From positions 18,634-82,633 of the forward strand of contig CAWJTH010000132.1 in NCBI GenBank assembly GCA_963845495.1: a stretch of DNA of 64,000 nucleotides. The letters run 5' to 3'. Below, piece after piece: positions 60,910 through 64,000 of this stretch; the stretch's first letter is position 1, and each line of letters starts with the position of its first letter. This DNA comes from JAZKFT01 sp963845495. GTDB taxonomy: Bacteria > Bacteroidota > Bacteroidia > Chitinophagales > Chitinophagaceae. Position numbers and translations under genes: made by a program. The notes under the pieces are model-generated. The model searched no databases. It was given only the letters and a program-made list of their open reading frames with translations, and was not told the origin of the DNA.

Positions 60910-61851
60910 ATGAACAAGTTTCCTTTAGTTTCAATTATAATTTTAAATTGGAATGGATATAAAATTACTTTAGAATGTTTGAAGTCCCTACTGAAAATTG
61001 ATTATAAAAACTTCAAGATAATAGTCGTTGATAATGGTTCAATTGACGATTCGATAAATGAAATAAAAGCTAATATAAAAGATGAAAAATTAGACTATTT
61101 AATTTTATCAGAGAATTTAGGGTTTACTGGCGGCAATAACGAAGGTATCGCTTTTGCAAAAATTAGGTATAACCCGGAGTATTTTCTTTTATTAAATAAT
61201 GATACGATAGTAGAGACTTCATTTCTTTCAAAAATGATTGAAGCTTTTGATTGGGATCATAAATGCTTCGCTGTTGTTCCTAAAATATTTTATTATGATC
61301 AGCCCCAAATTATATGGTTTGCTGGTGGAAAAATATCAAGAATAGCTGGCACTGTAACTCATAACGGGGTAGGGAAAAAAGATTCAGATACCTACAAGTC
61401 AGGGCCAACCGAATTTATGAATGGGTGTTGTGCTCTAATCAGTAAAAAGGCAATAAACGCGATTGGACTTTTAGATAATCAATTCTTCGCGACTTCAGAG
61501 GATGTTGATTATTCAATTAGAATTTTAAATTCTGGGCATACCATTCAATTTGTAAATGAAGCAATAATATATCATAAAATAAGCATCTCATTTAGAGCAA
61601 ATAGCGGAAAGTGGCTAGCATTTTACCTAGGGTCACGAGGTATGGTTTTGTTACAGAAAAAACATCTTAAAGGAATAGATATTTTTTATTTTTACTTTTT
61701 GTTTTTTTTTAGATGGATAATGTATTTGACTTTTAAATTATTTTTTAAATTGGATTTTAAGTCGATAAAAAGCTTGTATGTTGGAACAATAGATGGAGTA
61801 TATGGCCATATAAGATATGTAAATAAACAAAAGATTGCTAATGGAATATAG
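60910..61851 (+). CDS. Glycosyltransferase family 2
   Basis: A 313-residue GT-A glycosyltransferase with the N-terminal VSIIILNWNGYKITLECLKS, the nucleotide-sugar DxD region (VDNGSIDDS; LLNNDTIVE) and the acceptor-site SEDVDYSIRIL. Residues after 250 form a hydrophobic membrane-associated part. It adds one sugar to the lipid-linked repeat unit. The closest functional class is rhamnosyltransferase-like, which is inference. Confidence 0.9.
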   Translation: MNKFPLVSIIILNWNGYKITLECLKSLLKIDYKNFKIIVVDNGSIDDSINEIKANIKDEKLDYLILSENLGFTGGNNEGIAFAKIRYNPEYFLLLNNDTIVETSFLSKMIEAFDWDHKCFAVVPKIFYYDQPQIIWFAGGKISRIAGTVTHNGVGKKDSDTYKSGPTEFMNGCCALISKKAINAIGLLDNQFFATSEDVDYSIRILNSGHTIQFVNEAIIYHKISISFRANSGKWLAFYLGSRGMVLLQKKHLKGIDIFYFYFLFFFRWIMYLTFKLFFKLDFKSIKSLYVGTIDGVYGHIRYVNKQKIANGI

Positions 61852-62917
61852 CGATAAATTAAAAATTGAAATATTAATAGTATTAGATTCTTTAAAATAT
61901 AAAAGTAAGGAGTACTTATTAAAAAATAGCTTATATACTTGGTGTAAACCAATGTTTTATTATACAAGTTATGAAAATTGGTTAGTAGTTTTCTTTCAAA
62001 GAATGCCCTTTATTGGTAATTTTTTTTCACATATTACTTATTGGTCTATTTCATTTTACACAAGTTTAAAATTGTTTTTTGGTAATAGACTTTTTTATAA
62101 AATATTTATTAATCCGATTGTGGCAATTTTTTATTGTCTTTTTGCAAGACTTTTTAAAAGAAATGAACATATAATAATAGCTGGCTTTTTGTTCGAACAG
62201 AAAGATAATAAATTATATTTTGGAATGCGAAAATGGTTTGTAAACTTTTGTTATAAGAATGTGTCTGCTATTATAGTATATTCTAAGCATGAAGTACAAC
62301 ATTATTCAAACTTATTTCCACGTTTGGCTTCAAAATTCATTTTTATTAAATATGGCCGTGATTATGATTTTTTTGAAGTAAAAGAAAGCAAAAGTGCAGA
62401 GCCTTATATTGCAAGCGGAGGAGTGAGTAATAGGGATTTCAATACATTGTTAAACGCATTTGCATTGTTAGAACCTGATTTCCCCGAATTAAAATGTAAA
62501 ATTGCAACAAGACCAATGGTGCTGGAATTACGGCCAGGTTTGAAAAATATTGAAATCATATATGATATAAAGCTTGAGACATTCGGCAATTTTTTAAATG
62601 AGTCTCTTTTTGTAATTATTCCACTCGCAAATACGCCTTTGTCTGCTGGGCATATGGTATTGTTAGAAGCAATGTACAAAGAAAAGATAATTTTAATTAC
62701 AAATATTTCTTCTGTTCAAGATTATGTTAATAAAGAATTGGTCTATTTTTATCAGCCCGGAAATGCTGATAATTTGGCTGAACAAATAAAATATTTGTAT
62801 TTGAATAAAGACAAACCCGAAGTGTTACAAAAAGCGAAAGATGCAAAAGATTTTTATTTATCAAATTATACTTTTCCTGAATTATTAAAAAGAATTGTAA
62901 AAACAATGGATTTTTAG
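61841..62917 (+). CDS. Glycosyltransferase, GT-B type
   Basis: The start at 61841 (ATGGAATATAGC) overlaps the previous gene by 11 bases, which indicates coupled translation. The 358-residue protein shows a GT-B pattern in the C-terminal half (SRDYDFF-like donor loop, LSAGHMVLLEAMYKEKIIL near 265) with a hydrophobic N-terminal stretch. The donor and acceptor are unknown. Confidence 0.78.
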   Translation: MEYSDKLKIEILIVLDSLKYKSKEYLLKNSLYTWCKPMFYYTSYENWLVVFFQRMPFIGNFFSHITYWSISFYTSLKLFFGNRLFYKIFINPIVAIFYCLFARLFKRNEHIIIAGFLFEQKDNKLYFGMRKWFVNFCYKNVSAIIVYSKHEVQHYSNLFPRLASKFIFIKYGRDYDFFEVKESKSAEPYIASGGVSNRDFNTLLNAFALLEPDFPELKCKIATRPMVLELRPGLKNIEIIYDIKLETFGNFLNESLFVIIPLANTPLSAGHMVLLEAMYKEKIILITNISSVQDYVNKELVYFYQPGNADNLAEQIKYLYLNKDKPEVLQKAKDAKDFYLSNYTFPELLKRIVKTMDF

Positions 62918-62968
62918 TAATCAATAAAAAGGTTTATTAATTATATAAAACAGTTTTAAAATAAATGG

Positions 62969-64000
62969 ATGAAAATTAAAATTTTAGTAGATGCACACAT
63001 TTTTGATCACTCGTTTCAAGGAAGCGGTTCGTATTTGCAGGGTTTATATAACGCACTAATTCAATTTGAAGATATAGAATTAACAATTTGCGCACATGAT
63101 TTAGATAATGCCAAACGATACTTTGAAGACCCTCGGTTTAAATTTATCGAATTGAAAACAAATTCAAAAATCAAACGTTTGGCTTTTGAATATCCAAAAA
63201 TCATTAAAAACGGAAAGTTCGATTATGCACATTTTACCTATATTTTGCCTTTATTTAAAAACTGCAAGTATGTACTAACAATACATGACATATTATTTTT
63301 AGAATTTAAATCTTTTTTTTCATGGTCTTACAGGCTTATAAAAGGAAATCTTTTTAAAATATCTGCAAAAAGGGCTGATATCATGTTGACCATTTCTCAA
63401 TATTCAAAAGAAGCCTTGATTAATATTTTTAATATAGCTCCAGATAAAATTTTTGTAACACCAATTGCTGTTAATACAACAGAAGCAAAAAATATAAATA
63501 TAAATATAAAAATTAAGTATAATATACATAATTATATATTGTACGTAAGCCGCTTTGAACCCCGAAAAAATCACATTGGATTATTGGAAGCATATTTATC
63601 GCTTAAGCTTTACAACGAAGGGTATCAACTAGTTTTTATTGGTAGTAAATCTGAAAAAATTGAGCTAAATGCATATAACAAACTAGTGAAGATGATACCA
63701 GTAACAGTAAAAGAAAATATAAAATTTTTCGAGAATATCAGTCAAGATGAATTGAATAGTTTTTACCAAAATGCGGCTTGCTCAGTTTATCCTTCATTTG
63801 CGGAAGGATTTGGAATTCCGCCTTTAGAGGCTGCGGTAAACGGATGTAAGGTTTTATGTTCTAATCAAACAGCATTGGCAGATTTTAATTTTTTTAAATA
63901 TCATTTTGATCCAAGGGACACTAACGCTTTTAAAATGCAATTAATGGAGATTTTAGGGGATAAAGCTTATCCTTTTGATAAAATTAAACAAGAAATATTG
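62969..64000 (+). CDS. Glycosyltransferase family 4, 3' end outside window
   Basis: An open frame of 344 codons runs off the end of the window. It starts MKIKILVDAHIFDHSFQGSG and has the GT4 signature YVSRFEPRKNHIGLLEAYLS and, near residue 275, the EGFGIPPLEAAV motif (E-x7-E) that binds the donor phosphate. It has mannosyltransferase-like features and is the last visible gene of the polysaccharide cluster. Confidence 0.9.
   Translation, partial: MKIKILVDAHIFDHSFQGSGSYLQGLYNALIQFEDIELTICAHDLDNAKRYFEDPRFKFIELKTNSKIKRLAFEYPKIIKNGKFDYAHFTYILPLFKNCKYVLTIHDILFLEFKSFFSWSYRLIKGNLFKISAKRADIMLTISQYSKEALINIFNIAPDKIFVTPIAVNTTEAKNININIKIKYNIHNYILYVSRFEPRKNHIGLLEAYLSLKLYNEGYQLVFIGSKSEKIELNAYNKLVKMIPVTVKENIKFFENISQDELNSFYQNAACSVYPSFAEGFGIPPLEAAVNGCKVLCSNQTALADFNFFKYHFDPRDTNAFKMQLMEILGDKAYPFDKIKQEIL

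Overview
The window looks like a chromosomal segment from a member of the Bacteroidota, most probably the Chitinophagaceae or a close relative. The clues are a SusC/SusD pair, a type IX secretion C-terminal domain, a sigma-ABfr-type promoter (TTTG-N19-TACATTTG at 22612-22642), many lipoproteins, an HU-CCDC81/SPOR-like membrane protein, a very short AtpC and an atpD/atpC pair without the other F1Fo genes. No rRNA, tRNA, CRISPR array, prophage or recognisable transposase was seen.

Layout. 1-12900: housekeeping and stress genes (racemase, GAPN-like dehydrogenase, ferritin, fatty-acid-hydroxylase-like enzyme, an apparently inactive beta-lactamase-fold protein, HU/SPOR protein, LD-carboxypeptidase, aldo/keto reductase, atpC, a four-helix-bundle gene inserted before a frameshifted atpD, a c-type cytochrome lipoprotein). 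13000-26400: pectate lyase, SDR, SemiSWEET, Gfo/Idh oxidoreductase, a class-A-like serine hydrolase, LemA with two TPM-domain proteins, a LolD-type ATPase, hemerythrin lipoprotein, a His-rich small protein, HupE/UreJ-like protein and a TPR protein. 26600-36840: two tandem DUF4331 proteins (one with a T9SS tail) and a SusCD pair. 37400-42000: a covarying 43-bp hairpin array, a GNAT, and a compact three-gene unit with two paralogous unknown 378-residue proteins followed by a Regnase/Zc3h12a-like NYN ribonuclease with 14-residue repeats. 42100-53500: S9 peptidase, esterase, Aat, TrmO-like protein, arginase-family enzyme, MntR plus an Nramp-UspA fusion, a lipoprotein and a frameshifted alpha-glucan phosphorylase-like gene. 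53850-64000: a capsule/exopolysaccharide locus (export lipoprotein, tyrosine kinase co-polymerase, flippase, FkbM methyltransferase, polymerase, three glycosyltransferases, the last cut by the window end).

Two things stand out. First, the ribonuclease operon has no function I can name and is the best candidate for an undescribed protein system. Second, the spacers between genes are filled with word-like degenerate repeats, each spacer using its own short word (for example AATTACCTA, AGCTATGAGC, AATTCCAA, ATTCACTATTCACC), usually laid out as two inverted arms. One such pair encloses the four-helix-bundle (23S rRNA intervening-sequence protein family) gene between atpC and atpD, which suggests that the repeats and that gene may be related elements.

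Three +1 frameshifts, two in atpD and one in the phosphorylase-like gene, may be assembly errors and should be checked before any biological reading.
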